From positions 124,001 to 188,000 of the forward strand of contig CADCVR010000001.1 of NCBI GenBank assembly GCA_902806205.1: a DNA stretch of 64,000 nt, in the 5' to 3' direction. Below are positions 7,075-14,646 of this stretch, in pieces. The notes beneath the pieces are model-generated. The model did not search any database. It saw only the letters and a program-made list of their open reading frames with translations, and was not told where the DNA came from. Positions within the stretch are counted from its first letter, which is position 1. Every line of letters starts with the position of its first letter. Origin of the DNA: an uncultured Solirubrobacteraceae bacterium (GTDB lineage: Bacteria; Actinomycetota; Thermoleophilia; Solirubrobacterales; Solirubrobacteraceae). The position numbers were made by a program, and so were the translations under genes.

Positions 7075-8970
7075 TCACAGCAGCGCCGCCAACGCGACGA
7101 GCACACCGATGGCGCAGGCGCCCACCACGGTGTCTCGGAGGTACTCGTGCAGGCGGCCGCTCTGCAGGCGCCGGCTCTGCCGGCCACCCGCACCGACCAG
7201 CCGCGCTATGCCGTCGACGGCGGCGTCGACGCCGCGCTCCTCGACCCAGCGCTGCGAGGCGGCCACGGACAGCGTCGTGCGGCCGACGCCGTCGACCGCG
7301 CCGTCGAGCACACGGCCGTCGGCGACCGCGAGCCCGCGCGAGGCGCGCCGCACGGTCCGGGCGATGCCGTGGACGAGGACGTCGACTCCATGGCGGTCGG
7401 CGAGGTCCAAGCCGCTGCCGGTGGCGAGCGTCGGGCGCTGCACGAGCGCGCGGAGCGCGGCGTCGACGCCGAGCTGGTCGCGGGCGGCGCGGACGAGCGC
7501 GGCCGGTAGGCGCGGCGGGCGGAGGACGGCCGCGACGCCGACGGCGAGGGCGAGCAGCGAGAGCCCGATGCTCAGCAGCGACGACGGCAGCGGCTCGGAG
7601 TCGAGCAGCGTCGTCAGCGGCGCGCCGACGAGCGCCAGCAGCAACGACGCAACCGCCAGCGCGCCGGCACCGCCGAGCATGCTCGTCCGCCCGGTGCGTG
7701 CGAGCTGGCCCGGCTCCGCCTCCTCGCGCCAGAGTACGAGCGCAGGGCGCAGCAGGTACGCGGCGCTGCCCGCGGCGGAGAGCAGCACGCACGCGAACCA
7801 CGCCGGGTGCTCCTCGGCGGCCGCCGCGATGGCGTCCTTGCTCCAGAAGCCGGCCAGCGGCGGGACCGCCGCGATGCTGAGCGCGCCTAGGGCGAAGAGC
7901 GCGAACGCGCGGCGGTCGTCGCGCCCGGCGCCGACCAGCCCGTGCAAGGCCGTCGTGTGCCGGTTGTGCTGGAAGAGGCCCGCCGCGAGGAACAGCGTGG
8001 CCTTGCCGGCGGCGTGCACGACGAGGTGGAAGAGCGCGACCGCGGGGCCGCCGGCCGCGACGCCGACGAACATCAGCCCCAGCTGGCTGGTCGTCGAGCC
8101 GGCGAGGACGCGCTTGAGGTCGTCCTGGGCGAGCGCGACCGCCGCGCCCACGACCGCGGTCAAAGCGCCGACCCAGCCGGCGAGCTCCAACGGCCAGCCG
8201 GCCAGCAGCTCGTGCGAGCGCGCGAGCAGGTAGACGCCCGCCGCGACCATCGTCGCCGAGTGCAGCAGCGCGGAGACGGGCGTCGGACCGGCCATGGCGC
8301 CGGTCAGCCAGGTCTGCAGCGGCGCCTGCGCGCTCTTGCCCATCGCGGCCAGCACGAGGCCCAGTCCGATGAACGCCCCGAGGCTCCCGTCGGGTCGCTC
8401 GGCGTCGAAGGCGAGGCTGCCTGTGGCCGCAAAGAGTGCGAGGACGGCGAGGTAGAGCCCGACGTCGGCGGTGCGCGTGGTCAGGAAGGCCCGGACGGCG
8501 CCGGCGGGCGCACCGGCGTCGTCGCGGTTGAAGGCGATGAGCCGCGCGGAGAGCGCGCCGACGAGCTCCCAGAAGATGAGCAGGGTCAGGAACCCCTCGG
8601 CGAGCACGAGGCCTTGCATCGCCGCGAGGAACGCGAGCAGCCCGGCCAGCGCCGACGGTCCGCGCTCGTCGTCGGCGAAGTAGCCGGTGGCGTACACGAG
8701 CACCGCCGCGCCGACGGTCGCGACCGTGGCGCTCATGACCGCGGACAGCCCGTCCAGGCGCAAGCCGACGTCGAAGCCGGCCGCCGGCAGCCAGCTGAGC
8801 GCACTGCGCGCGGTCTCGTCGCCGGCGGCTGCCGCCAGCAGCGCCCACGCCGGGACCGCGGCCAGCACCGCACCCCCGATCGTCAGCGGCGCGGCCGTCC
8901 GCGGCAGCAGGCGCACCAGGACCGCGGCCAGCAGCGGAACCGCCGCGGTCAGCCACAGCAGCGCCGCCAT
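7075..8970 (-). CDS. nuoL: NuoL-like antiporter-type membrane subunit with a C-terminal extension
   Basis: The 631-residue product is the largest antiporter-like subunit. Conserved features include FWELVGALSARLIAFN with the channel Glu, GAMAGPTPVSALLHSATMV, DLKRVLAGSTTSQLGLM, and PLAGFWSKDAI. After the last core span comes a roughly 150-residue tail ending in another hydrophobic segment (VVGACAIGVLVALAALL). This position fits the lateral helix of NuoL, although the sequence of the tail looks soluble and charged. The ATG overlaps the nuoK stop as TGATG. The channel residues suggest an ion-moving subunit is still encoded. Confidence 0.93.
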   Translation of the reverse strand: MAALLWLTAAVPLLAAVLVRLLPRTAAPLTIGGAVLAAVPAWALLAAAAGDETARSALSWLPAAGFDVGLRLDGLSAVMSATVATVGAAVLVYATGYFADDERGPSALAGLLAFLAAMQGLVLAEGFLTLLIFWELVGALSARLIAFNRDDAGAPAGAVRAFLTTRTADVGLYLAVLALFAATGSLAFDAERPDGSLGAFIGLGLVLAAMGKSAQAPLQTWLTGAMAGPTPVSALLHSATMVAAGVYLLARSHELLAGWPLELAGWVGALTAVVGAAVALAQDDLKRVLAGSTTSQLGLMFVGVAAGGPAVALFHLVVHAAGKATLFLAAGLFQHNRHTTALHGLVGAGRDDRRAFALFALGALSIAAVPPLAGFWSKDAIAAAAEEHPAWFACVLLSAAGSAAYLLRPALVLWREEAEPGQLARTGRTSMLGGAGALAVASLLLALVGAPLTTLLDSEPLPSSLLSIGLSLLALAVGVAAVLRPPRLPAALVRAARDQLGVDAALRALVQRPTLATGSGLDLADRHGVDVLVHGIARTVRRASRGLAVADGRVLDGAVDGVGRTTLSVAASQRWVEERGVDAAVDGIARLVGAGGRQSRRLQSGRLHEYLRDTVVGACAIGVLVALAALL

Positions 8971-9275
8971 CAGCCCTGCAGCTCCGTGAGGTCGTCGACC
9001 TCGGCGGTGCGGCGGTTGCGGAACACGCTCGTGATGAGCGCGAAGCCGACAGCCGCCTCCAGCGCCATCAACGTCATGACGACCAGCACGAAGAACGACC
9101 CGCTGACGGCCTCCGGCCACGCGTAGCGCAGGAAGCCGACGACGTTGAGCATCGCCGCGCCGAGCATCAGCTCGACGCCCATGACGATCATCACCGCGTT
9201 GGTCTGCGAGAGCACGCCGTACAGGCCGATGCCGAAGAGCAAGGCCGCCACGGCGATGACGACGGTCAGGGACAT
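8970..9275 (-). CDS. nuoK: NuoK-like membrane subunit
   Basis: This 101-residue protein has three membrane spans. Both buried glutamates known to matter for proton transfer in NuoK are present: one in VMIVMGVELMLGAAMLNVV and one in LMALEAAVGFALITSVF. The tail is short and acidic (TAEVDDLTELQG). It is coupled on both sides by TGATG start-stop overlaps, to nuoJ upstream and nuoL downstream. Conservation of these glutamates argues against simple decay of the membrane arm. Confidence 0.95.
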   Translation of the reverse strand: MSLTVVIAVAALLFGIGLYGVLSQTNAVMIVMGVELMLGAAMLNVVGFLRYAWPEAVSGSFFVLVVMTLMALEAAVGFALITSVFRNRRTAEVDDLTELQG

Positions 9276-9832
9276 CAGCCCTCGGTCTCCTGCTCAGCCC
9301 GCCGCTCGTCGCCCGGTCGCGCCAGGTCGAACCGGCCGCCGCGCTCGCCGAGCATGACGGCGCCGACCATCGAGAAGAGGATGGTCACGCCCGCGAAGAG
9401 GAACGTGAACATCGACCGGCCCATGACCTCGAAGCCGATGGCGCGGACGTCGGGAGCGTCGGCGGGCAGCGTCGTCGCCGGCCAGTCGGTGACAACAGCA
9501 AGCACCGCCAAGCCGACACCCACCGCGACCGCGAAGGACGTCGACGTGCGCTTCTGATGGGTCATGTCCATGCCCATCAGGCCGCCGGGGTCCGGCATGT
9601 ACATGACCATGAAGAACACCATCACGGTCATCTCCGCGCTCATCATCAGCAACTGCAGGACGCCGAGGAACTGACTGGCCAGCGCCAGGAACAGCAGCCC
9701 TTCCACCGCCAGGGCAACGAGCAGCAGCAGGCCGGCGCGCGTCATCGACGGCGTGCGGAAGACGAACACGCCCGCCGCGAGCATCACGACCGCGCCGGGC
9801 CAGAACACGAGGGCTGTCGACAGCTCGCTCAT
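9275..9832 (-). CDS. nuoJ: NuoJ-like membrane subunit
   Basis: The 185-residue product has five predicted spans. The middle helix (LLMMSAEMTVMVFFMVMYM) corresponds to the NuoJ third helix that normally carries a pi-bulge, but the usual Gly-Ala pattern is replaced by a Met-rich run. The sequence after it (PDPGGLMGMDMTHQK) is also Met-rich. I chose the ATG at 9832, which overlaps the nuoH stop as ATGA. Family membership is supported by position and overall topology more than by strict motifs. Confidence 0.85.
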   Translation of the reverse strand: MSELSTALVFWPGAVVMLAAGVFVFRTPSMTRAGLLLLVALAVEGLLFLALASQFLGVLQLLMMSAEMTVMVFFMVMYMPDPGGLMGMDMTHQKRTSTSFAVAVGVGLAVLAVVTDWPATTLPADAPDVRAIGFEVMGRSMFTFLFAGVTILFSMVGAVMLGERGGRFDLARPGDERRAEQETEG

Positions 9833-10737
9833 CGGTAGAAGACGAGCGTCACCAGGCCCGCCCAGACGATGGCGCCGATGGCCGCGGGGATGGCCGCCTT
9901 CCACGCGAACGTCAGCAGCGGCTCGACCTCGAAGCGCGGCAGTCGCCGCCCTGTCCAGAGCATCAGCGCCGCGACTGCGAGCGTTTTGAGCGCCATCCAC
10001 ACCGCCGCGGGCAGCAGCGGCCCGTGCCAGCCGCCCAGGAACAGCGCGGCGGTCATGCCCGCGGCCGCGAGCACGAGCACCTTCTGCGCGAGGGCGACCA
10101 TGCCCGCCTGCACGCCCGTGTAGGCGGAGAAGACGCCGCCACCCAGCTCGCTGCGCGCTTGCGGCAGGTCGAACGGCGCGATGAACGCGACCGCCATGAC
10201 CGACGGCAAGAACAAAACGAACGCCAGTGGCTGCGAGACGAGCATCGGGACCGCGTGCTGGACGTCGACGATGGCGATCGGGCGCAGCGACTCCGCGGGC
10301 GTGGCCACGGCGGTCACGGCCATCGTCAGCGGCATCGCGTAGGCCAGCATCTGCGCGACGAACCGGAAGCCGCCGACCACGGCCAGGGGCCGCCCGGCGC
10401 CCCAGCCGGCCATGAACACCGCCGGGGTCACGTAGGCCAGTGCCGCGCCGAACACCAGCACGCCGGTCTCCAGGTCGATGCCGCGGAAGCCCGGCGCCCA
10501 CGGCACGGTAGCCAACGCCGTGACCGCTGCCACGAGGAGCAGCGGCGGCGCGAGGTGGAACAGCCAGCTGTCGTAGGTCTCCGGCCGCGAGAGCGGCTGA
10601 CGGACGGTCGCGGCCGCCCGTCGGGCGACCACGACCGGCGAAGGGCTGCCGCCGGCGATGAGCTGCTCCAGGCACGCCAGCGCGAGCGCCCCGCCTGCCG
10701 CCAGCAGCAGCACGGCCAACGGCGTGAGGTCGCTCAC
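9829..10737 (-). CDS. nuoH: Divergent NuoH-like membrane subunit lacking quinone-site signatures
   Basis: The 302-residue product keeps the NuoH fold: an N-terminal helix, eight spans, and the C-terminal LPRFEVEPLLTFAWKAAIP block. However, the RxGPNRVGP loop that follows the first helix in true NuoH is absent, replaced by PSPVVVARRAAATVRQPL. The FDLPE motif reads FDLPQARSEL, so the first conserved Glu is Gln. These elements form the entrance and lower part of the quinone tunnel. The GTG at 10737 overlaps the upstream stop, giving MSDLTPL; an ATG 15 bases earlier is an alternative. Confidence 0.88.
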   Translation of the reverse strand: MSDLTPLAVLLLAAGGALALACLEQLIAGGSPSPVVVARRAAATVRQPLSRPETYDSWLFHLAPPLLLVAAVTALATVPWAPGFRGIDLETGVLVFGAALAYVTPAVFMAGWGAGRPLAVVGGFRFVAQMLAYAMPLTMAVTAVATPAESLRPIAIVDVQHAVPMLVSQPLAFVLFLPSVMAVAFIAPFDLPQARSELGGGVFSAYTGVQAGMVALAQKVLVLAAAGMTAALFLGGWHGPLLPAAVWMALKTLAVAALMLWTGRRLPRFEVEPLLTFAWKAAIPAAIGAIVWAGLVTLVFYR

Positions 10738-12167
10738 GCGGACACCCGCCACGGCGAGAGGTCGAGGGACACGAGCGACACGACCGCCCGCGGGTAGCTC
10801 TCACCGACGCAGGCCTGACCGGCGGCCTGCAACAGGCGCTCGGCGCCCGGGGCGCTCAGCTGCCAGGTGCCGCCCGACACCGTCGCGCGTAGCGGTCCAC
10901 GCGGGCCCTCGACCGCGCCCGACACCGGCGCGCCGGCGCTGCCGTCGCCGCCGCGCTCGCCGGCGGCGGCCGCAGCCAGCCGCAAGGCGTCGCACGCTTC
11001 GGTCGCACGGAGAACCGTGCGCGCTTCAGCGTCGCCACCGGACAGCGTCGTCATCTCGAAGCCGAGCGCCTCGTAGAGCGGGTCGCCCAACCGGGCGTCG
11101 ACGGCGACCCCGGCCGCGCGCGCCGTCGGTCCGGCGATGCCCGTCAGCTGCCACGCCGTGAGGCGGCCACGTCCCCGCGTCCGCGAGCGCAGGCGCCGGC
11201 TGTCGTCGAGCAGCTTCAGCACCCGGTGGCTGATGTCGTATGCGTCGTGCAGCGCACCGGCGGCCGTCCCTTTCCCGGCGAGCGCGGTGCGGGCGCGCAT
11301 GCAGCTTTCGACCGCGCCGGTGGCGATGTCGACGAGCTCCTGCCAGCCGAGCGCGCGGCCGAGCTCGCCGGCACCGACCGCGTGGCTGAGCGCGCGCTCG
11401 ACCTCGACGGCGGCGACGTGCGCGCGCCGTTCAGCTTCGGTGAGCACCCGCCCTTCGGCGCCTGCAGTGGCCTGAGCGCACGCGGCCTGCCAGGCGGCAG
11501 GCGCGAGCGGGTCCGGCGGCGTCGCCGCGCCGCGCTCCTCGGGCGGGACGTGGAGGTGAGCCGTGAGCTCGCACCGCGACACGACCTCCCCATCCAGCGC
11601 CATCTCCGCGACCAGCCCTCCGGGCAACGGCGGGCCGAGCGGACCGAGCACGAGCTCGACGTCGTCCATCACCAGCCCGTCGCGGCTGGGCGTGCCCGAG
11701 ATGGGCATCGTGTTGCCGGCCCACGGCTCGTCGTCGTTATCCGCGCTCGCTTCGCCGTGACCGTGACCAGAGCTCTCGCCCCCGTGGTCGTCGGGGTCGT
11801 CGGGCCCGGCGTCGTGGCCGTGGTGATGGTCGTAGCCGTGATCGGCAGCAGGCGCGTGGCTTTGCGTCCCCTCCTCGCCGCTGCCCTCCTGACTCTCGGC
11901 GTCTGCTTCTGCCGGCTGCTGCGCGGTCGCGAGGACATCGCGCGCCGGCTGCCCGCTCAGGGGACTGGCGAGCATCAGCGCGCGAGGAGTCCCGGGCACG
12001 CGACGGACCGCCTCGACGAGCCCGGGGACGAGCGCCGCAGGGACCTGCGCCGGCAGCAGCACCGCGGCCGCCTCCTCCGGGCTTGCGGCGGCCGTGAAGC
12101 CGGCGCCTGCCAGGTGGTGCCCCCACATGACCCACGACCGCTCGTCGGGAACGACGAGCGCCGGCAA
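10734..12167 (-). CDS. NuoB/NuoD-like fusion with a His/Asp-rich linker and no cluster ligands
   Basis: The product is about 477 residues from a TTG at 12167; a TTG at 12200 overlapping nuoA is an alternative. Residues 1-75 resemble the core of NuoB (AAAVLLPAQVPAALVPGLVE, then PGTPRALML) but lack every Fe-S cysteine. Residues 104-138 are a linker full of His, Asp and Gly (for example DHGYDHHHGHD). From about 165 on it follows NuoD: MALDGEVVSRCE, VEVERALSHAVGAGELG, and LTGIAGPTARAAGVAVDAR. The NuoD quinone motif PQHPATHG is missing. It sits where nuoB-C-D would be, between nuoA and nuoH, and probably caps the membrane arm. Its chemistry is unknown. Confidence 0.75.
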   Translation of the reverse strand: MPALVVPDERSWVMWGHHLAGAGFTAAASPEEAAAVLLPAQVPAALVPGLVEAVRRVPGTPRALMLASPLSGQPARDVLATAQQPAEADAESQEGSGEEGTQSHAPAADHGYDHHHGHDAGPDDPDDHGGESSGHGHGEASADNDDEPWAGNTMPISGTPSRDGLVMDDVELVLGPLGPPLPGGLVAEMALDGEVVSRCELTAHLHVPPEERGAATPPDPLAPAAWQAACAQATAGAEGRVLTEAERRAHVAAVEVERALSHAVGAGELGRALGWQELVDIATGAVESCMRARTALAGKGTAAGALHDAYDISHRVLKLLDDSRRLRSRTRGRGRLTAWQLTGIAGPTARAAGVAVDARLGDPLYEALGFEMTTLSGGDAEARTVLRATEACDALRLAAAAAGERGGDGSAGAPVSGAVEGPRGPLRATVSGGTWQLSAPGAERLLQAAGQACVGESYPRAVVSLVSLDLSPWRVSA

Positions 12168-12190
12168 CGTCCGGGCGTGCCTGCGGGCCC

Positions 12191-12514
12191 TCAGGACCAA
12201 TCCAGGCCGCCCTCTCGCCAGGCGTAGAGGATGCCCAGGCCCAGAACCGTCAGGAAGAAGCCGATCTCGGCGAACGCGAACCACCCGAGCGACCCGAGGA
12301 CGACGGCCCACGGGTACATGTAGGCCATCTCCATGTCGAAGGCGATGAACAGCAGCGCGAAGACGTAGTAGCGCACGTGGAAGCGGCCCCAGGCCGGCTG
12401 GCGCCCGGCGTCCGAGACGAGGCTGCCGCGGCGGGCGAGCGCGAGGAAGTGCGCCGCCGCGGCAAGCCCCGCCACCAGCAGCATCAACACGAACAGGAGC
12501 GTCAGCGCGGACAT
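12191..12514 (-). CDS. nuoA: NuoA-like membrane subunit
   Basis: This 107-residue protein has three spans and the NuoA signature GRFHVRYYVFALLFIAFDME followed by YMYPWAV, with the FDxE acidic pair intact. The loop between spans one and two normally carries YECG or YESG, which touches the quinone site; here it is shortened to SDAGRQPAW and has no such motif. It is the first intact gene of the complex I-like operon. It ends 23 bases before the TTG I use for the NuoB/D-like gene. Confidence 0.93.
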   Translation of the reverse strand: MSALTLLFVLMLLVAGLAAAAHFLALARRGSLVSDAGRQPAWGRFHVRYYVFALLFIAFDMEMAYMYPWAVVLGSLGWFAFAEIGFFLTVLGLGILYAWREGGLDWS

Positions 12515-12570
12515 CGAGAACCGCCTCTACCCCTGCCCAGCGCAGTCAGAAGCCACGCAGCGCGGGCGCG

Positions 12571-12828
12571 TCACCGCGACGAGGACAGCAGCTCGGCGTC
12601 GAGCAGTTGCGCCAGCCGGTCGGCGAGCCGGACGGGCAGCAGGTGGTCCGCGGGCCAGACCTCGACGCGCACCCGCTCATGGTGCGGAACCTCCGCGGCG
12701 CTGAACAGCAGGTCGGGGAACATCGCGAACAGGTGCCAGGCCAGCAGGCTCAGCAGCTGCCCGCGCGGCGGCGCGCCCTTGAGCACCAGGACCGCGAGGT
12801 TGACGGCCGCCCACACGGTCATCGCCAC
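12571..12828 (-). pseudogene. Truncated membrane protein at the head of the nuo-like operon
   Basis: The open frame encodes HWATHFLVAMTVWAAVNLAV, then a second hydrophobic stretch (LLSLLAWHLFAMFPDLLFSA) and a hydrophilic tail. It is in frame with an upstream TGA about 35 bases before the only ATG, and there is no good start for the full first helix. The first part of the gene therefore seems lost, or it uses a GTG inside the helix. I do not recognise the family. It lies 56 bases upstream of nuoA on the same strand and may be a relic of the operon's first gene. Confidence 0.45.
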
Positions 12829-12960
12829 GAGGAAGTGCGTCGCCCAGTGGACTCGGGCTCAGCGGCGGCCGCGCGCCGGTGGCCCGGCCCCACTCCCGGT
12901 CGGACTCGCGTCGGCCTCCTGCATCGTCGACCGCCGTGGCTGAGCCCATCCGCGACGACT

Positions 12961-12979
12961 CTACTACCCTCGATAGGAG
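12961..12979. promoter_or_regulatory. BlaI/MecI-type operator-like site 3
   Basis: CTACTACCCTCGATAGGAG matches site 2 at 15 of 19 positions, with one arm degraded. It lies between the plus-strand CopC remnant and the minus-strand unit that leads into the nuo-like operon. It could therefore have controlled either or both. Only the plus side shows a weak -35-like hexamer at usable spacing. Confidence 0.5.
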
Positions 12980-12984
12980 TCACA

Positions 12985-13214
12985 GGTCCGCCGCCGACGC
13001 TCGCCCGCTCCTCCCTCGCCGCTCGCCGCTGCTCGCGCTCGCGCTCTGCCTCTTGGGCGCCGTCGGCGTTCGGCCATGCGGCCTTCACGGCGCGCAGCCC
13101 CAGCCCGGAACGCGGCTTGAGGTCTCGCCGGCCACGGTCCGGCTGACGTTCACCGAGCCGCTCGACGAGCGCCTCAGCCGGGTCGCGCTCGTCGGCACTG
13201 AACCTCGGCCATGA
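12985..13214 (+). pseudogene. CopC-type copper-binding protein remnant with two frameshifts
   Basis: A signal-peptide-like stretch (LLALALCLLGAVGV) is followed, in the next frame, by FGHAAFTARSPSPERG. Back in the first frame comes LEVSPATVRLTFTEPLDERL. Together they spell the start of a CopC/YcnJ-type periplasmic copper-binding domain, including the His just after the signal cleavage site. Two compensating indels near 13069 and 13112 break the frame. The product would stop at 13214 before half the domain is made, and no good start codon exists. Its position behind operator-like site 3 suggests it once belonged to the BlaI-type regulon. Confidence 0.7.
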
Positions 13215-13449
13215 CGTGGTCGCGCCGTCCACGCTGGGGACGTTTCTGCGATCGTTCACGTTCGGGCATGTCCGCCAGCTCGACCGGGACCTCTCCGAAA
13301 CGCTCAAGCGGGCCTGCGCAGCGGGCGCCGGCCACCGGCGAGCACCATGGTCTGCGAGCAGGCCTACGAGGTCGAAGCCGGCCGCGCCACCGCCGTCGCC
13401 CGCTGACGGGGCCGGGAACGCGGCAAGCGGCCGCAATGTCGATCAGCGC

Positions 13450-13722
13450 TCACGAAGACGAAGCGCTGCGCTCGCGCAGGTCTTCTTTGTGTACGTGGCC
13501 GTGCACCAGCCCCCATGCGCTGGCGCCGGCCCACACCACGTTGAGCACTACAAAGCCCCACAACTCGGCCAGCAGCGCCGAGGCGACCAGCACGACGGCT
13601 CCGCCCGTGTTGAGCGCCAGGTACCTGCGGTCGCCGGCATCGACACGACCAAGTTGCAGCGCGATGAACGCAGCCAGGATGAGCGCTCCCCCCACGAGCG
13701 AGCCGGTGCTGGCCAGAGACAT
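13450..13722 (-). CDS. Small CBU_0592-like integral membrane protein
   Basis: This 90-residue protein has three hydrophobic segments. The pattern is GALILAAFIALQLGRVDAGD, then LALNTGGAVVLVASALL, then FVVLNVVWAGASAWGLV, which matches the CBU_0592-like domain of unknown function. The tail HGHVHKEDLRERS is charged. The gene stands alone between the CopC remnant and the toxin-antitoxin pair, with gaps of about 240 bases on each side in which I see no gene. Confidence 0.75.
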   Translation of the reverse strand: MSLASTGSLVGGALILAAFIALQLGRVDAGDRRYLALNTGGAVVLVASALLAELWGFVVLNVVWAGASAWGLVHGHVHKEDLRERSASSS

Positions 13723-13985
13723 GACTCCAACTTAGTGCTGGGTGTCGGAAATCCTGTCGAACAATTCGCGACAGCGGTTCTGTATCCCTCGTGCGTGCAA
13801 GTACGTTCGGTCCCAACGGCGCACCGGGGACGTTGGAGCTGCCAGCCGGACTTTGGCTCATGTTCTCCTAGTCGCCGGCGTTGTCGGGCTCATCGCGCAC
13901 AGATGCGCGACCGCGATGCTCAGCCGGCAGACGCGGCGCCCGTGACTACGGTGCTGCGGAGATCACTGCGAGAGCCGAACGAGCG

Positions 13986-14375
13986 TCACGGCGCGCGGAG
14001 GTCCTCGAGCCCGCAGGGCGCGTCGGCGATCTCGAGGAGTTCTGGGTCGCCGGTGAGCAGCACGAGGCCGTGAGCGGCAGCGGTGACAGCGGCGAAGCAG
14101 TCGGCCAGCGCGATCGGGGCGCGGGCCTTCAGCCGGCCGGCCTCGATCATGCGTGCGGTGCCCGGCAAATCGGGCGCGAGGCTCGCGCGCAGCGCAGCGA
14201 GCGTCTCGTCTGCCACGTCGCGGCCGTGGTCGCGCTCCAGGCGGTAGTAGACCTCGACGAGGTTGACCCAGCTGATGACCGGCCGCGACGCGATCACGTC
14301 CTCCACCCGCGACAGGGCGGGCTCCTCGCCGTCGAGCCACGCGAGGACCGCCCACGAGTCTAGGCAGACGCTCAT
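13986..14375 (-). CDS. vapC: VapC-type PIN domain ribonuclease toxin
   Basis: The 129-residue product is a PIN domain. Its four acidic residues are placed as in VapC toxins: Asp6 in CLDSWAVLAWL, the Glu of NLVEVYYRL, the Asp of ALADCFAAV, and the Asp of TGDPEL. Such toxins cleave tRNA or rRNA when the antitoxin is degraded. The ATG overlaps the antitoxin stop as ATGA, the usual coupling. The RNA target cannot be told from the sequence. Confidence 0.88.
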   Translation of the reverse strand: MSVCLDSWAVLAWLDGEEPALSRVEDVIASRPVISWVNLVEVYYRLERDHGRDVADETLAALRASLAPDLPGTARMIEAGRLKARAPIALADCFAAVTAAAHGLVLLTGDPELLEIADAPCGLEDLRAP

Positions 14376-14587
14376 CGCGGCTCGCCGCTGCGGTCCTCGA
14401 GCAGCCGCGCCGCCATCCCGCTCTTCGCGAAGCGCCCACCCAACCCGTTCGGCCGGCGCCGAGCGACGAGCACGATCTGCTCGTCACGTAGCTCGAAGTC
14501 GACCTCGTCACCGGGATGGAGGTTCACGCGGTCCCTGATCGCCTTCGGGATCACGACCTGGCCTTTCGCCCCCACCCGTCCAGTCAT
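14372..14587 (-). CDS. vapB: AbrB/MazE-type antitoxin of the VapC pair
   Basis: This 71-residue protein has a SpoVT/AbrB DNA-binding fold: TGRVGAKGQVVIPKAIRDR, then LHPGDEVDFELRDEQIVLV. The C-terminal part (FAKSGMAARLLEDRSGEPR) should wrap the toxin. The AbrB domain normally represses the operon by binding a palindrome at the promoter, and a perfect short dyad lies directly on the start codon (14586-14600). The ATG has no leader long enough for a ribosome binding site if transcription begins at the expected place. Confidence 0.88.
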   Translation of the reverse strand: MTGRVGAKGQVVIPKAIRDRVNLHPGDEVDFELRDEQIVLVARRRPNGLGGRFAKSGMAARLLEDRSGEPR

Positions 14588-14602
14588 ACTTGTCCAGTAT
14601 AA
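14585..14602 (-). promoter_or_regulatory. Promoter -10 and palindromic operator overlapping the vapB start
   Basis: On the plus strand ATACTTGTCCAGTAT (14586-14600) is a perfect 5-base dyad with a 5-base centre. On the minus strand it contains TATACT (14601 to 14596), a good -10 hexamer ending nine bases before the ATG. Transcription would start within a few bases of the start codon, giving a leaderless mRNA. The dyad is a natural site for autorepression by the antitoxin. Confidence 0.5.
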
Positions 14603-14646
14603 CGATCGCGGTCCAGCCGCGCCAAGCTGCTTCGTGGAACTCCGGA

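Noticed and set aside
4451-8233. Several plus-strand open frames opposite nuoN, nuoM and nuoL
   Set aside because: They are Arg/Ala/Asp-rich antisense frames with no ribosome binding site or conserved motif; the minus strand encodes conserved membrane subunits throughout.
4100-12514. A normal respiratory complex I operon
   Set aside because: Genes for NuoC, E, F, G and I are absent and the quinone loops of NuoH and NuoA are lost, so the usual electron path cannot be built from this locus.
13723-13985. A possible small gene upstream of vapC
   Set aside because: Short frames exist but none has a ribosome binding site, domain or coding-like pattern.
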